The notes beneath the pieces were generated by a model. It was not told where the DNA came from and ran no database searches. It worked only from the letters and a program-made list of their open reading frames with translations. A DNA stretch of 64,000 nucleotides. Source: Alphaproteobacteria bacterium (GTDB lineage Bacteria > Pseudomonadota > Alphaproteobacteria > Acetobacterales > Acetobacteraceae). Position 1 is the first letter of the stretch. Each line of letters begins with the position of its first letter. The stretch lies in the NCBI GenBank assembly GCA_020850755.1, contig JADZEB010000037.1, positions 20,422-84,421 of the forward strand, written 5' to 3'. Made by a program: the position numbers and the translations under genes. Positions 19,257 to 31,319 of this stretch are shown here, one piece after another.

Positions 19257-19526
19257 TCAGCGCCGCAGCCCCAGCCGCTTGATGATGGTGTCGTAGCGGT
19301 TGGCATCCACGCGCTTGACATAGTCGAGCAGGCGGCGGCGCTGGCCGACCATCATCAGAAGCCCGCGCCGGGAATGGAAGTCCTTGGCGTGGGTTTTCAG
19401 ATGCTCGGTGAGGTTCCTGATCCGCTCCGACAGGAGCGCGATCTGAACCTCGGGCGAGCCGGTGTCGCCCGGCGTGCGGGCATATTCGGTGATGAGCGCC
19501 GCGCGGCGCTCGTCGGTGATCGACAT
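19257..19526 (-). CDS. rpsO: 30S ribosomal protein S15
   Basis: An 89-residue protein, exactly the family length, starting [12 protein letters not shown] with ACGGAG as Shine-Dalgarno. It contains the conserved [35 protein letters not shown] and [11 protein letters not shown]. It binds 16S rRNA at the central domain early in 30S assembly. It lies between truB and pnp as in most proteobacteria. Confidence 0.98.
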   Translation of the reverse strand: MSITDERRAALITEYARTPGDTGSPEVQIALLSERIRNLTEHLKTHAKDFHSRRGLLMMVGQRRRLLDYVKRVDANRYDTIIKRLGLRR

Positions 19527-19676
19527 CGGGTTGCTCCGTTCATGTTGGCCCGGCGGCACGCCGCCCTGGGCAGGCTTCAGGGGTTCGGCCGCATCGCCCC
19601 GCACTGGCTTGCGCCTGCGGGGCATCCGGCCGGGCCTGGGCTGGCCGCGCCTCGATGGCGCGGTGCCGCTTCGCGA

Positions 19677-20615
19677 TCACTCTTCCCTCGGGCGCTCCAG
19701 CAACCTTTGCGGCTGCAGAAGCCCCTCGGACAAGCGGCCGATCGCGATGGCCCTACCTTCCGCAACGACGCGGACCAGACCCCCATCGGGGTCGGCCGCC
19801 TGCGGCACCCGGCCCAGGAGCTCGATCAAGGAGATCGCCTGCCCCTGGCGCAGCCGGGCCGCCTCCTGCAGGGTCAGGGCCAGCGCCGGGATGTCGTCCA
19901 GCGCGGTCTCGACCGGCAGCAGGGGCTGCAAGGCGGCGCCCTTATCGGACAGTTCGGCCAGCAGGTCCAGCGAAATCGCCCGGTCGAGCCCGAACGGGCC
20001 GACGGCCAGGCGGCGCAGCGCGACCACATGCCCGGCGGTGCCGAGCGCGTGGGCGATGTCGCGGGCCAGCGCACGCATATAGGCGCCCTTGCCGCAATCG
20101 ACCTCGAACTCGGCGGTATCGGGGTCGGGGCGGGCGATCAGCGCCAGCCGGTCGATGCGCACCTGGCGCGGCGGCAGATCGACCGCCTGGCCCTCGCGGG
20201 CAAGGTCGTAGGCGCGCTCGCCCGCCACCTTGATCGCGGAATATTGCGGCGGCATCTGCTCGATCAGGCCGGTGAAGGCCGGCAGGGCGGCCTCGATCTC
20301 GGCATTGCTCGGGCGATGAGGGCTTTCGGCGATCGGCCTGCCCTCGGCATCGTCGGTGTCGGTGTCCTGGCCGAAGCGCAGGGTGAAGCGGTAGCGCTTG
20401 GCCCCGTCCATCGCGTAGGGGACGGTCTTGGTGGCCTGGCCGAGCGCGATCGGCAGGATCCCGGTGGCGAGTGGGTCGAGCGTGCCGCCATGCCCGACCT
20501 TGTCGGCCTGCAACAGCCGCTTCACCCGCGCCACGACATCGGTCGAGGTCATGCCGGAAGGCTTGTCGATGATCAGCCAGCCATCGATCGGGCGGCCCTT
20601 GCGCCTGCGTGCCAC
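19677..20615 (-). CDS. truB: tRNA pseudouridine-55 synthase
   Basis: A 312-residue protein from GTG 20615, 14 bases after the rbfA stop. The protein proper begins with basic residues followed by DGWLIIDKPSGMTS, the normal N-terminal strand of TruB. The catalytic Asp is in GHGGTLDPLATG near residue 46. Other conserved parts are MPPQYSAIKVAGERAYD, GKGAYMRALARD and the C-terminal segment around GLVRVVAEGRAIAIG. It isomerises U55 in the T-loop of tRNAs and helps tRNA folding. An open frame continues far upstream in the same phase, overlapping rbfA and infB, and is only a shadow. Confidence 0.95.
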   Translation of the reverse strand: MARRRKGRPIDGWLIIDKPSGMTSTDVVARVKRLLQADKVGHGGTLDPLATGILPIALGQATKTVPYAMDGAKRYRFTLRFGQDTDTDDAEGRPIAESPHRPSNAEIEAALPAFTGLIEQMPPQYSAIKVAGERAYDLAREGQAVDLPPRQVRIDRLALIARPDPDTAEFEVDCGKGAYMRALARDIAHALGTAGHVVALRRLAVGPFGLDRAISLDLLAELSDKGAALQPLLPVETALDDIPALALTLQEAARLRQGQAISLIELLGRVPQAADPDGGLVRVVAEGRAIAIGRLSEGLLQPQRLLERPREE

Positions 20616-20629
20616 GCTGCCGGGTCCGC

Positions 20630-21106
20630 TCAGTTCTCGGTGTCGGCGGGGCGCCTGCGCGCGCGCGGGCGGCGGGCGGGCGCAGGTGCGGGTGGCTTGG
20701 CCAGGTCGCGCGCGACATCGGGGCGGTGCAGCAGCGCGTCGATATGCGCCGCGTGGTCGATCGCGGTCTCGGCCAGGAAATGCAGGTCGGGGGCGAATTT
20801 CAGCCGCATGGCATGCGCCACCTCGCCGCGCAGGAAGGCCTTGGCGCGTTCGAGCGCGGCCACCAGCGCCTGCGCGTCGCCGCCGCCGAGCGGGGCGACA
20901 TAGACATGGGCGTGGCGCAGATCGGGGCTCGTGCGCACCTCGGTGATGGTGATGTGGGCGCGGGCAAGCTCGGGGTCGCGGAAGGGGGCGCGCGCGAACA
21001 GCTCGGCCAGGATGTGGCGGATCGATTCCGCGACGCGCAGCTGGCGCTGGCTCGGGCCGGCGGCGGCGGGGTCGTCGTGGCGGGGCGGCTGGCGGTGGCG
21101 GCTCAT
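20630..21106 (-). CDS. rbfA: 30S ribosome-binding factor A
   Basis: A 158-residue KH-fold protein with RVAESIRHILAELF, ITITEVRTSPDLRHAHVYV, LRGEVAHAMRLKFAPDLHF and DHAAHIDALL, all standard RbfA blocks. It binds the 30S subunit during late maturation of 16S rRNA. The last 30 residues are a Pro/Arg-rich tail. It lies 192 bases after infB in the rimP-pnp operon. Confidence 0.95.
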   Translation of the reverse strand: MSRHRQPPRHDDPAAAGPSQRQLRVAESIRHILAELFARAPFRDPELARAHITITEVRTSPDLRHAHVYVAPLGGGDAQALVAALERAKAFLRGEVAHAMRLKFAPDLHFLAETAIDHAAHIDALLHRPDVARDLAKPPAPAPARRPRARRRPADTEN

Positions 21107-21298
21107 GGCGATGGCGCTTGGCGGGGCTGTCCGGGCTGGCTATGGCGCGCTGGCTATGGCGCGCTGGCGGTCGGATGGCGGCAAGGTCCCCGCGGCGCCA
21201 GGTCCGGCACAAGGCCCTCGCGCGCCGCAGGGGCCGCCGGCCGCCGGGGCGAAGGATGGGTGCGCGGAACGGGCGGTAGGGCCGGTGCCTGCCCCGGC

Positions 21299-24058
<2,760 letters not shown>

Positions 24059-24076
24059 CGACACTCCAAACCCAGT

Positions 24077-24913
24077 TCACTCCGTGCCGTCGGCGGACGC
24101 CACGATGCCCCCGCCGGGGGCGAAACCTTCAAGTCGGGCGGCCTCGGCCGCGATCTGCCCGGCCAGCCGGCCCGGGGCCAGCGCGACATGCACCACATGC
24201 TCGCGCCCGAACGGACGGCCGAGCAACGCTGCCGGCAGCGGCGCCACGACCGGCACCCCGGCCCCCGACACCGCATGCGCGGCGGCGAGCAGCTTGGCCC
24301 GCCCCTCGGCGGCGCCATCGGCGGCCTCGACCAGCAGGCCCGCCCGCCCGGCGGCGATCCACTCCCGCACGGCCTCGAAACCGAAAACCGCCTGCCCGGC
24401 GCGCCGGGCAAGCGCGATCAGATCGATCAGCCGCCGCACAAGACCCTCGGCCACACGCCGGGACAGATCGGCCGGCACGGCAAGCTCGGCGCGGGCCGCG
24501 CGGGAAAAGACCCGCCGCGCGGCGGCCTTATCTAGCACATCGGCCCGCGCGCTCAACCACATTCCCCGTCCGGGCAGCCTTGCGGCTAGGTCGGGATGGA
24601 CGGCGCCGTCGGGTCCGGCGACGAAACGGATCATCCGTTCCTTGGGCCCCCGCGCGCGCGTGAGCAGGCAGGTGCGGGTCGGGCCCTGCTCCTCTGCCTC
24701 TGTCTCTGCGGTATCCGTGTCCGCAGCGGCGATGCCGGCAGCTCCCGCCGCCGCCTCGGCGCGGGCGCCGCCCTTGCGGTGGGTCTTGCGCCGCTTCTGC
24801 TGCCCCTGTGCGGCGGGCTTGGCATCGTCCTGGCGGGCGGGCGCGCGCGGCCGCGCGTCCCCGCCGGGGACGTCAGGTTCGCGGGCGCTCGGGTCGGCCT
24901 CCGCCAGGGTCAT
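24077..24913 (-). CDS. ylxR: YlxR/DUF448 RNA-binding protein fused to an L7Ae-like domain
   Basis: A 278-residue protein. Residues about 80-135 are a YlxR domain: TRTCLLTRARGPKERMIRFV and LPGRGMWLSARADV. Residues about 165-260 resemble the L7Ae/L30e fold: LIALARRAGQAVFGFEAVREW and AGLLVEAADGAAEG. The first 75 residues are a charged, Ala-rich extension. The YlxR plus L7Ae arrangement is usual in alphaproteobacteria. The position between nusA and infB is the classical one. YlxR relatives bind RNase P RNA in Firmicutes; the role here is unproven. Confidence 0.88.
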   Translation of the reverse strand: MTLAEADPSAREPDVPGGDARPRAPARQDDAKPAAQGQQKRRKTHRKGGARAEAAAGAAGIAAADTDTAETEAEEQGPTRTCLLTRARGPKERMIRFVAGPDGAVHPDLAARLPGRGMWLSARADVLDKAAARRVFSRAARAELAVPADLSRRVAEGLVRRLIDLIALARRAGQAVFGFEAVREWIAAGRAGLLVEAADGAAEGRAKLLAAAHAVSGAGVPVVAPLPAALLGRPFGREHVVHVALAPGRLAGQIAAEAARLEGFAPGGGIVASADGTE

Positions 24914-24930
24914 GCGCGCCCATCTCCCGC

Positions 24931-26568
24931 TCAGCCGGCAGTGGGCGTGGACGGGGGCGCGGCAGGCGGTGCGGCAGGCGCGTCGGCGCCGTCCTCGCCC
25001 TCGAACCAGTGCGCGCGCGCGGCCATGATGATGGCGTTGGCCTGCTCGGGCTCGAGCGCCTTCTCGCCCACGATCTCGATCAGCTCGTCGCCGGCGAGAT
25101 CGGCGAGATCGTCGAGCGTCTTGACGCCCTTCTCGCCCAGCTTGACCAGCATCTCGGGCGTGATGCCCTCGATCGCGGCCAGCTCGTCGGCGACACCGAG
25201 GGTCTTGCGCTGATCCTCGAACGCCTCGTCGCGCTTGATCAGCCAGGCCTCGGCACGGCGCTTGAGCTCGGCGCCGATGCTCTCGTCGAAGCCCTCGATC
25301 TCGGCCAGCTCCTCAAGCGGCACGAAGGCGATCTCCTCGACCTTGGTGAAGCCTTCCGTGACCAAAAGGCCGGCGATGACATCGTCGACATCGAGCGCAT
25401 CGACGAACAGCTTCGAGCGCGAGCGGAACTCCTCCTGGCGGCGTTCGCTTTCCTCGGCCTCGGTCAGGATGTCGATGTCCCACTTGGTCAGCTGCGAGGC
25501 GAGCCGCACATTCTGCCCGCGCCGCCCGATCGCCAGCGAAAGCTGGTCGTCGGGCACCACCACCTCGATGCGGCGGCGATCCTCGTCCAGCACGACCTTG
25601 CTCACCTCGGCCGGGGCCAGCGCATTGACGACGAAGGTCGCCGGATCGACCGACCAGGGGATGATGTCGATCTTCTCGCCCTGGAGCTCCTGCACCACCG
25701 CCTGCACGCGGCTGCCGCGCATGCCGACGCAGGCGCCGACCGGGTCGATCGAATTGTCGTGGCTGACGACCGCCATCTTGGCGCGGCTGCCGGGGTCGCG
25801 CGCCACCGCCTTGATCTCGATGATGCCGTCATAGATCTCCGGCACCTCCTGGGCGAACAGCTTGGCCAGGAAGTTCGGATGCGTGCGGCTGAGGAAGATC
25901 TGCGGGCCGCGCTGTTCCTCGCGCACATCGTAGATGTAGGCGCGCACGCGATCGCCGTTGCGGAAGCTCTCGCGCTGGATCAGCTCGTCGCGGCGCAGGA
26001 GCGCCTCGGCGCGGCCTAGATCGACCATCAGGTTGCCGAACTCGGTGCGCTTGACGATGCCGTTCACCACCTCGCCGACGCGGTCCTTGTATTCGGCGAA
26101 CTGGCGCTTGCGCTCGGCCTCGCGCACCTTCTGCACGATCACCTGCTTGGCGGTCTGGGCCGAGATGCGGCCGAAATCGATCGGCGGCAGGGGATCGATG
26201 ATGAACTCGCCGGCCTGGATGCCGGGCTTGATCTTCTGCGCCGTCCGGAGGTCCATCTGCGTGGCCTCGTTCTCCACCGTCTCGACCGCCTCGGTGTAGC
26301 GCTGCAGCGTGATCTCGCCGGTCTTGGGATCGATCGTGGCGCGGATGTCCTTGTCGTGGCCGTACTTGGTGCGCCCGGCCTTCTGGATGGCCTGGGCCAT
26401 CGCCTCCAGCACCTCCTCGCGCTCGATGCCCTTGTCGCGGGCGACCGCGTCGGCGACCTGGAGAAGCTCGGGGCGCGCGATCGACAGGGGCTCGATCGGC
26501 GCGGGCGCCTCGCTGCGGGCGGTGCGGCTGCGCTTGGTCGTGGTCTTGGCGGTCTTGGCGGCTGGCAT
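24931..26568 (-). CDS. nusA: Transcription termination/antitermination factor NusA
   Basis: A 545-residue RNA polymerase-associated factor. An N-terminal RNAP-binding domain ([23 protein letters not shown]) is followed by an S1 domain ([18 protein letters not shown]). Two KH domains follow ([31 protein letters not shown]). Two C-terminal acidic repeat domains hold helix-hairpin elements ([38 protein letters not shown]). It modulates pausing, intrinsic termination and rRNA antitermination. A short N-terminal basic extension ([12 protein letters not shown]) precedes the usual start. It lies 74 bases after rimP and 17 before ylxR. Confidence 0.97.
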   Translation of the reverse strand: MPAAKTAKTTTKRSRTARSEAPAPIEPLSIARPELLQVADAVARDKGIEREEVLEAMAQAIQKAGRTKYGHDKDIRATIDPKTGEITLQRYTEAVETVENEATQMDLRTAQKIKPGIQAGEFIIDPLPPIDFGRISAQTAKQVIVQKVREAERKRQFAEYKDRVGEVVNGIVKRTEFGNLMVDLGRAEALLRRDELIQRESFRNGDRVRAYIYDVREEQRGPQIFLSRTHPNFLAKLFAQEVPEIYDGIIEIKAVARDPGSRAKMAVVSHDNSIDPVGACVGMRGSRVQAVVQELQGEKIDIIPWSVDPATFVVNALAPAEVSKVVLDEDRRRIEVVVPDDQLSLAIGRRGQNVRLASQLTKWDIDILTEAEESERRQEEFRSRSKLFVDALDVDDVIAGLLVTEGFTKVEEIAFVPLEELAEIEGFDESIGAELKRRAEAWLIKRDEAFEDQRKTLGVADELAAIEGITPEMLVKLGEKGVKTLDDLADLAGDELIEIVGEKALEPEQANAIIMAARAHWFEGEDGADAPAAPPAAPPSTPTAG

Positions 26569-26642
26569 GGCGTGGTGTCTTCCGTTCGCTTGCTCGGTCT
26601 CGGGCGGGGCGACCGGGCGCCCCTCTGTTCAGGTTCGTGATC

Positions 26643-27194
26643 TCAGTGCGGCGGCGGCCGCTTCGGCTCGGTCGCGGCGATCAGGGCATCGGTGAGCACG
26701 AGGCGGGCGCGGCGCAGGCCCGCCAGGGGCAGGAGCGCCTCGCTGCCGTCATCGAGCCGCAGCCGCGCGGCGGCGGCGGCGCCCTCGCCGTCGAGGCCGA
26801 GGATCGTGCCCTTGAAGCGCTGGCGCCCGTCGATCGGCTCGGCGAGTTCGGCGGTGGCGAGGTGGCCGGCGAAGCGCGTCCAGTCCTTGGCGCGGGTCAG
26901 CGGGCGGTCGATGCCCGGGCTGCTCACTTCCAGCGTGTAGGTGCCGGCGATCGGGTCGTGCACGTCGAGCAGGGCCGAGACGGTGGTGCTCACCGCCTCG
27001 CAATCCTCGACCCGCATGGCGGCCGCGTCGCTGCGCTCGACCATGATCTGCAAGGTCGGGCGGCGGTCGCCCTGGAGGACGATGCGCACCAGCTCGTAGC
27101 CCATCGCCGCCAGCGCCGGCTCGATCAGGCCGGCCACGCGCCCTTCGATGGCGCCCGGATGGGTGGCGTTTGGCGTGACCAGATGTTCTGCCAT
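26643..27194 (-). CDS. rimP: Ribosome maturation factor RimP
   Basis: A 183-residue protein from ATG 27194. A start five codons earlier (27209) is possible. Conserved parts are [59 protein letters not shown] and [11 protein letters not shown]. It binds free 30S subunits during maturation. It opens the rimP-nusA-ylxR-infB-rbfA-truB-rpsO-pnp unit. A terminator at 27288-27320 isolates it from trmB upstream, so a promoter should lie between about 27200 and 27290, though no clear -35/-10 pair was seen there. Confidence 0.93.
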   Translation of the reverse strand: MAEHLVTPNATHPGAIEGRVAGLIEPALAAMGYELVRIVLQGDRRPTLQIMVERSDAAAMRVEDCEAVSTTVSALLDVHDPIAGTYTLEVSSPGIDRPLTRAKDWTRFAGHLATAELAEPIDGRQRFKGTILGLDGEGAAAAARLRLDDGSEALLPLAGLRRARLVLTDALIAATEPKRPPPH

Positions 27195-27287
27195 GGCGGC
27201 TTCGCGCATTGCGCCGTTCGTCGGTTGCGGCTGTTGCCGAGCGCGGCCGGTCGGGGACATGGGGGCAAGGGTGGAGCCAGGGGCCCC

Positions 27288-27320
27288 GAAAAGCAAAAGG
27301 GCGGGCCGCCGGCCCACCCC
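27288..27320 (-). terminator. Rho-independent terminator between trmB and rimP
   Basis: On the minus strand GGTGGGCC pairs with GGCCCGCC around a GGC loop, directly followed by CTTTTGCTTTT. It is the cleanest terminator in the window. It splits the long minus-strand block into a trmB-side and a rimP-side transcription unit. Confidence 0.85.
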
Positions 27321-27483
27321 CGAATATCCCTGAGGACACACGCTCGAAGATGACGGCAGGAGACATAGCGCCATGCGCGGCCGGAATCAAGGGCGGGGGC
27401 GGGGGCGTGGCTTGGGTGGAGCCGGGGGAAAGTCGGTCGCCGGGGCCTGGGTGGCCAGGGGCCGCTTGCCCAATCCTCCTGCG

Positions 27484-28314
27484 CTACCGCCGCCGCAGCC
27501 GCCAGTAGAGCGGACACCGGCCCTCGCGCAGCGCCTTGGCCTCGTAGCGCGTCGGTGGCCAGTCCTCCGGGCGCGCCCGCACGCCCCGCGGCGCGGTCGG
27601 GTCGGCCGGGACGAAGTAAGGCTGCGCGGCGGGGTCGAGCACCGCCAGCATCCAGTCCTGGTAGGTCGGATCGTCGCTCGCCACCCGCAACTCGCCCCCC
27701 GGCGCCAGCGCGCGCGCGATCAGCGCCAGGTTGGCCGGGTGGATGAAGCGCCGCTTGGCATGCCGCGCCTTGGGCCAGGGGTCGGGGAACAGCAGGAACA
27801 GCCGGTCGAGCGCGGCTTCCGGCAGCAGCGCGAGCAGGGTGCGCGCATCCTCGGGCCACAGGCGGAGATTGGGCGGCGGCGGGGCGCTAGCCTCCTCGCC
27901 CTCGGGCACGAGGCGGGCCAGCAGCGCGGCGAGCCCGTTCTCGAACACCTCGCAGCCGATCAGGGCGATGTCGGGGTGGGCGGCGATCTGGGCCAGCGTG
28001 TGCTCGCCGGCGCCGAAGCCCACCTCCAGCCACAGGGCGCGCGGGACGAAGGGGGCGAAGGTGGCGAGCGGATCGGCGGCCTGGGCGCGGGTGAGGCGGA
28101 AGCGGGGCAGGGCAAGCTCGATCAGCCGGGCTTGGCGGGCGCGCAGAGGGTGGCCGCGGCGGCGGCCATAGAGGCGCTCGGGCGGCGGCCGGGCGCCGAC
28201 CGAGGAGGCGACCGGCGGGGTGGCCGGCGGAGCGGCCGGAGGGGCGGCCACAGGCTTGGCGCCCGACCCGTCCTTGCGGGGCATACCGGTGCCGGTCTTG
28301 CCGGTGCCGGTCAT
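27484..28314 (-). CDS. trmB: tRNA (guanine-N7-)-methyltransferase
   Basis: A 276-residue SAM-dependent enzyme from ATG 28314 that makes m7G46 in tRNA. The catalytic part begins around residue 60 with RLYGRRRGHPLRARQ. It continues with WLEVGFGAGEHTL (SAM-binding GxGxG-like loop), IGCEVFENGLAALLA, LFLLFPDPWPKARHAKRRFI and DDPTYQDWM. The first 55 residues (TGTGKTGTG, then Ala/Pro-rich) are not part of the family core; ATG 28284 is an alternative start. Immediately 5' of the gene is a 15-bp minisatellite, then a diverged duplicate of this gene's own 5' region. Confidence 0.92.
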   Translation of the reverse strand: MTGTGKTGTGMPRKDGSGAKPVAAPPAAPPATPPVASSVGARPPPERLYGRRRGHPLRARQARLIELALPRFRLTRAQAADPLATFAPFVPRALWLEVGFGAGEHTLAQIAAHPDIALIGCEVFENGLAALLARLVPEGEEASAPPPPNLRLWPEDARTLLALLPEAALDRLFLLFPDPWPKARHAKRRFIHPANLALIARALAPGGELRVASDDPTYQDWMLAVLDPAAQPYFVPADPTAPRGVRARPEDWPPTRYEAKALREGRCPLYWRLRRR

Positions 28315-28330
28315 GGCGCACAGCCCAGGC

Positions 28331-28420
28331 GGGCCAGAGGCGGGCGGGCCAGAGGCGGGCGGGCCAGAGGCGGGCGGGCCAGAGGCGGGCGGGCCAGAGG
28401 CGGGCGGGCCAGAGGCGGGC
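28331..28420. repeat. 15-bp minisatellite upstream of trmB (six identical units)
   Basis: GGGCCAGAGGCGGGC is repeated six times without a mismatch, starting 17 bases upstream of the trmB start. It would encode PPASG-type units if read through, but the reading frame is not otherwise supported. Confidence 0.9.
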
Positions 28421-28439
28421 GGGACGCATGCACGCGGGC

Positions 28440-28604
28440 GGGGCGGGTCATCGGCATGCGGTGCGGCCGGGCGCCGACCGAGGAGGCGACCGGGTGCACC
28501 GTCGGCGCGGCGGTTGCCGCACGCACCCCGACGGGCGTGGCCTCGCCCTTGCCCGTGCCATTCGCCTTGCCCGCGCCCTTCGCCTTGTCCTCGTTGCCGG
28601 ACAT
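28440..28604 (-). pseudogene. Diverged duplicate of the trmB 5' end
   Basis: A 31-bp segment (28463-28493) is identical to 28185-28215 inside trmB, where it encodes ASSVGARP. Upstream of it the minus strand can be read from an ATG at 28604 as MSGNEDKAKGAGKANGTGKG and on to ASSVGARPH. This echoes the trmB start MTGTGKTGTG...VASSVGARP. The copy is in a different frame from trmB (offset 278 bp) and runs into the minisatellite. It looks like the remnant of a tandem duplication. Gap 28315-28911 holds nothing else except the minisatellite and repeat copy C. Confidence 0.55.
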
Positions 28605-28785
28605 GTTCACGCCCACCTGTCCGATGATGCCGCCATGCGCCGGGCGCGACCGCGCGGCGCCCCTCCGCGCGCGGCAGCTCGATCGACGTTCGGATGGGCG
28701 GACGCCGGACAAGGCCGTGCGCGCCCCCCACGGCCAGGACCAGGCTTGGCCCGCCGCGCCGGCCGCTGCTCGCGCGCGCCTGTCC

Positions 28786-28915
28786 GGGCGCCGCTTCCGG
28801 TCGGCGTCGATCAGCCGAACCGGGATCGCGCCCGCGAAGCCTGATGCTCGCGGCCAAGCCTGCTCCGCCCAGGTGGAACCAGGCCGCGGTTCCACCCGGC
28901 CCGATGCTGCCCTAG
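28786..28915 (+). repeat. CTAG-family double-hairpin repeat, copy C (130 bp, diverged)
   Basis: It aligns without gaps to copies A and B over the full 130 positions: TCGATCAGCCGAAC in the first hairpin, AGGTGGAACC and GGTTCCACC in the second, GCTGCCCTAG at the end. It has many GC-raising substitutions. The terminal CTAG contains the metK stop codon (TAG, minus strand, 28914-28912). Confidence 0.75.
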
Positions 28916-30105
28916 CGCCCGAACGCGCCCTTGAGCGCGGCCACGAGGTCGGTCTGCTCCCAGCTGAAGGTGCCCTTGGCGCTGTCCGGCTCGCGGCCGA
29001 AATGGCCATAGGCCGAGGTCGGCACATAGATCGCGCGGTTGAGCTTGAGATGGGTGCGGATGCCGCGCGGCGACAGGCTCATCAGGTCGCGCAGCGTGCG
29101 CTCGAGCTTGACCTCGTCCACCTCGCGGCCGGTGCCGTGCAGATCGACATAGACCGAGACCGGCTGGGCCACGCCGATCGCATAGGCGACCTGGATGGTG
29201 CAACGCTCGGCCAGGCCGGCGGCGACCACGTTCTTGGCGAGGTAGCGGCAGGCATAGGCGGCCGAGCGATCGACCTTGGTCGGGTCCTTGCCCGAGAAGG
29301 CGCCGCCGCCATGGAAGGCCGCGCCGCCATAGGTATCGACGATGATCTTGCGCCCCGTCAGGCCGGTATCGCCGTCGGGGCCGCCGATCTCGAACTTGCC
29401 GGTCGGGTTGACGTAGAACTTCTCGTCCTTGCACATCCAGCCCTCGGGCAGGGCCGCCTTGACGATCGGGTGCAGGAGCGCCTTGATGCGGCCCTGGTCC
29501 ATGCCCGGCACATGCTGGGTGGAAACGACGATCGCATCGGCCCCGACCGGGCGGCCATCGACATAGCGCAGCGTGACCTGGCTTTTCGCGTCGGGCAGCA
29601 GGCCGGCCACCGACTTGTCGTTCTTGCGGCGCAGTTCCGAGACGCGGCGCAGGATCAGGTGCGCATAGTAGATCGGCGCCGGCATCAGCGCGCCCGGCAC
29701 TTCGTTGCAGGCATAGCCGACCATCATGCCCTGGTCGCCCGCGCCCTCGTCCTTGTTGGCGCCGGCATCGACGCCCTGGGCGATGTCGGCCGACTGGCTG
29801 TGCGTGTAGTTCTCGATCTTCAGCGTGCGCCAGTCGAACCCGTCCTGCTCGTAGCCGATGTCCTTCACCGCCATGCGGGCGAGATGGTTCATCAGGTCCT
29901 TGGTCAGGTGGCCCGGGCCGCGGAACTCGCCGGCGATGGTGATCTGCTGGGTGGTGACCAGCGTCTCACAGGCCACGCGCGCCTCGGGCTCCTCGCCCAG
30001 GAACAGGTCCACGATGGTGTCAGAGATCCGGTCGGCCACCTTGTCCGGATGGCCCTCGGAGACGCTTTCGCTCGTGAAAAGATACTCGCCCTTCGTCCGC
30101 AGCAC
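28912..30105 (-). CDS. metK: S-adenosylmethionine synthetase
   Basis: A 397-residue enzyme starting at GTG 30105 with AAGGA nine bases upstream. It makes SAM from methionine and ATP. Conserved parts are [33 protein letters not shown], the methionine/ATP loop region [19 protein letters not shown] and [19 protein letters not shown]. The length matches the bacterial family. The order xre-metK-trmB is typical of alphaproteobacteria. The last codon abuts the CTAG end of a dispersed repeat. Confidence 0.97.
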   Translation of the reverse strand: MLRTKGEYLFTSESVSEGHPDKVADRISDTIVDLFLGEEPEARVACETLVTTQQITIAGEFRGPGHLTKDLMNHLARMAVKDIGYEQDGFDWRTLKIENYTHSQSADIAQGVDAGANKDEGAGDQGMMVGYACNEVPGALMPAPIYYAHLILRRVSELRRKNDKSVAGLLPDAKSQVTLRYVDGRPVGADAIVVSTQHVPGMDQGRIKALLHPIVKAALPEGWMCKDEKFYVNPTGKFEIGGPDGDTGLTGRKIIVDTYGGAAFHGGGAFSGKDPTKVDRSAAYACRYLAKNVVAAGLAERCTIQVAYAIGVAQPVSVYVDLHGTGREVDEVKLERTLRDLMSLSPRGIRTHLKLNRAIYVPTSAYGHFGREPDSAKGTFSWEQTDLVAALKGAFGR

Positions 30106-30175
30106 GGTGGGGAATCCTTATCCGGAAGGTTGGCGCCGCAAGCCCGGCGCGGGAGATGGACACACTTGGCGCCCG
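30106..30175 (-). promoter_or_regulatory. Candidate structured leader of metK
   Basis: On the minus strand the 70 bases before the GTG contain a hairpin with arms GCGCC and GGCGC around GGGCTTGC. Then comes CCTT-CCGGAT-AAGG, in which the Shine-Dalgarno AAGGA is partly paired. This could allow translational control, but it does not clearly match a SAM riboswitch class I know. Confidence 0.3.
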
Positions 30176-30427
30176 CGGCGATGGGCCGAAGGCGGTTCGG
30201 GGCCGGGCGCGCGCGGCGCTTCCTGTGGCAAGGATTGCCGCGCCGGTCAAGAGCGCAGAGGCCCCGCCCGCTTGCGCCGGCCAGGCCGGGACGGGAAGGA
30301 TGGGGCGGGTGCGGACCCTTGGCGGGGGCGCTGCGGCGCGCCGGCCGGGCGCCTTGTCGCAAAGGATGATGGTCGAACCGTGGCGGAAGGCGGGGCCCCG
30401 GATCGGGCCGTCGGCCGGGCCTCGGCA

Positions 30428-30556
30428 CGACCGGGGCGGCCGGGAGCGGCGCGGCGCGGGGCCAGGGGGCGGGATGGTCATGGCGCGAAATGCGGCGCGG
30501 CGCGGGGTCAGGGGGTGGGATGGTCATGGCGCGAAATGCGGCACGGCGCGGGGCCG
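30428..30556. repeat. 46-bp direct repeat between metK and the xre gene
   Basis: GGGATGGTCATGGCGCGAAATGCGGC starts at 30471 and again at 30517. The flanking GCGCGGGGCCAGGGGG-type sequence is also repeated, giving a 46-bp period over almost three units. The 601-base gap 30106-30706 otherwise holds the metK leader and a 15-bp minisatellite; no gene is supported. Confidence 0.8.
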
Positions 30557-30601
30557 AGGGGGCCGCGCGCCGCGGGATGCGTCCGTCCGGGACGGATCGT
30601 C

Positions 30602-30699
30602 TCAAGCCGGGCCGTTTCAAGCCGGGCCGTTTCAAGCCGGACCGGGTCAGGCCGGGGCGGGTAAGGCCGGGGCGGGTAAGGCCGGGGCGGGTAAGGCCC
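30602..30699. repeat. 15-bp minisatellite downstream of the xre gene
   Basis: Six full units plus a partial one. The first variants are TCAAGCCGGGCCGTT, grading into TAAGGCCGGGGCGGG. The gradual change along the array indicates old, slowly diverging units. Confidence 0.85.
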
Positions 30700-30706
30700 T
30701 AGCCGA

Positions 30707-31210
30707 TCAGGCCGGGCCGGGGGTGCCGCCCTCGATTGGCGCCAGGCTCTTGATCAGGTCGAAGACGCGCTTGCGCACCGCCGGGTCTGTGATCCGGTAG
30801 TAGGCGCGCACCAGCTCCAGCGTCTCGCGCCGGTGCAGCGTGTCGTCGCCGAAGCTCTCCACCTGCTCGGCGAAGCCGGCGGCCTTGCGCACCGGCGGCA
30901 CGCCATAGGCGGTGGCAAGTGGCTCGGGCATGTCGTCGAAGAAGAAGCTCACCGGCACATCGAGCACGCGGGCGAGGTCGAACAGGCGGCTGGCGCCGAC
31001 CCGGTTCACGCCGCGCTCATACTTCTGGACCTGCTGGAAGGTCAGGCCCAGCGCCTCGCCCAGCTTCTCCTGGCTCATGCCCATAAGAGTGCGGCGCAGC
31101 CTTATCCGGCTACCGACATGGACATCGATCGGGCTCGGGCGGTGTTCTTTTTCCGGCGCTTCGGCGCCGGCGCGGACGCCTTCGGCGTCGTTGGTACTGC
31201 TGGTGGCCAT
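30707..31210 (-). CDS. XRE-family HTH regulator next to metK
   Basis: A 167-residue regulator from ATG 31210; a GTG at 31228 is also in frame. The HTH occupies residues about 30-90: DVHVGSRIRLRRTLMGMSQEKLGEALGLTFQQVQKYERGVNRVGASRLFDLARVLDV is the core, seen here as RIRLRRTLMGMSQEKLGE then FQQVQKYERG. This is close to the conserved alphaproteobacterial regulator found between lnt and metK. A C-terminal helical part (LELVRAYYRITDPAVRKRVFDLI) probably mediates dimerisation. Target genes cannot be read; autoregulation from the AT-rich island upstream is plausible. Confidence 0.9.
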   Translation of the reverse strand: MATSSTNDAEGVRAGAEAPEKEHRPSPIDVHVGSRIRLRRTLMGMSQEKLGEALGLTFQQVQKYERGVNRVGASRLFDLARVLDVPVSFFFDDMPEPLATAYGVPPVRKAAGFAEQVESFGDDTLHRRETLELVRAYYRITDPAVRKRVFDLIKSLAPIEGGTPGPA

Positions 31211-31319
31211 CAAGGCTCGAAATCCCACACGATCGGCGTGCCCGACTGGCCGGGCACATTGCGGCAGCGTTGGCGAACGTTTTCACCGTCAGCCGGTCGC
31301 TACTCGTCCTGAGTTAGCG

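Noticed and set aside
28331..28420. Short regular repeats that might be read as a CRISPR array.
   Set aside because: Units are 15 bp, directly adjacent and without spacers; the same holds for the other arrays. No cas gene is present.
30106..30175. A known SAM riboswitch class upstream of metK.
   Set aside because: Local pairing exists but the conserved cores of the classes I can recall are not matched; kept only as a candidate leader.
30106..30706. Overlapping open frames in both strands between metK and the xre gene.
   Set aside because: They consist of minisatellite and 46-bp repeat translations with no start signal or conserved motif.
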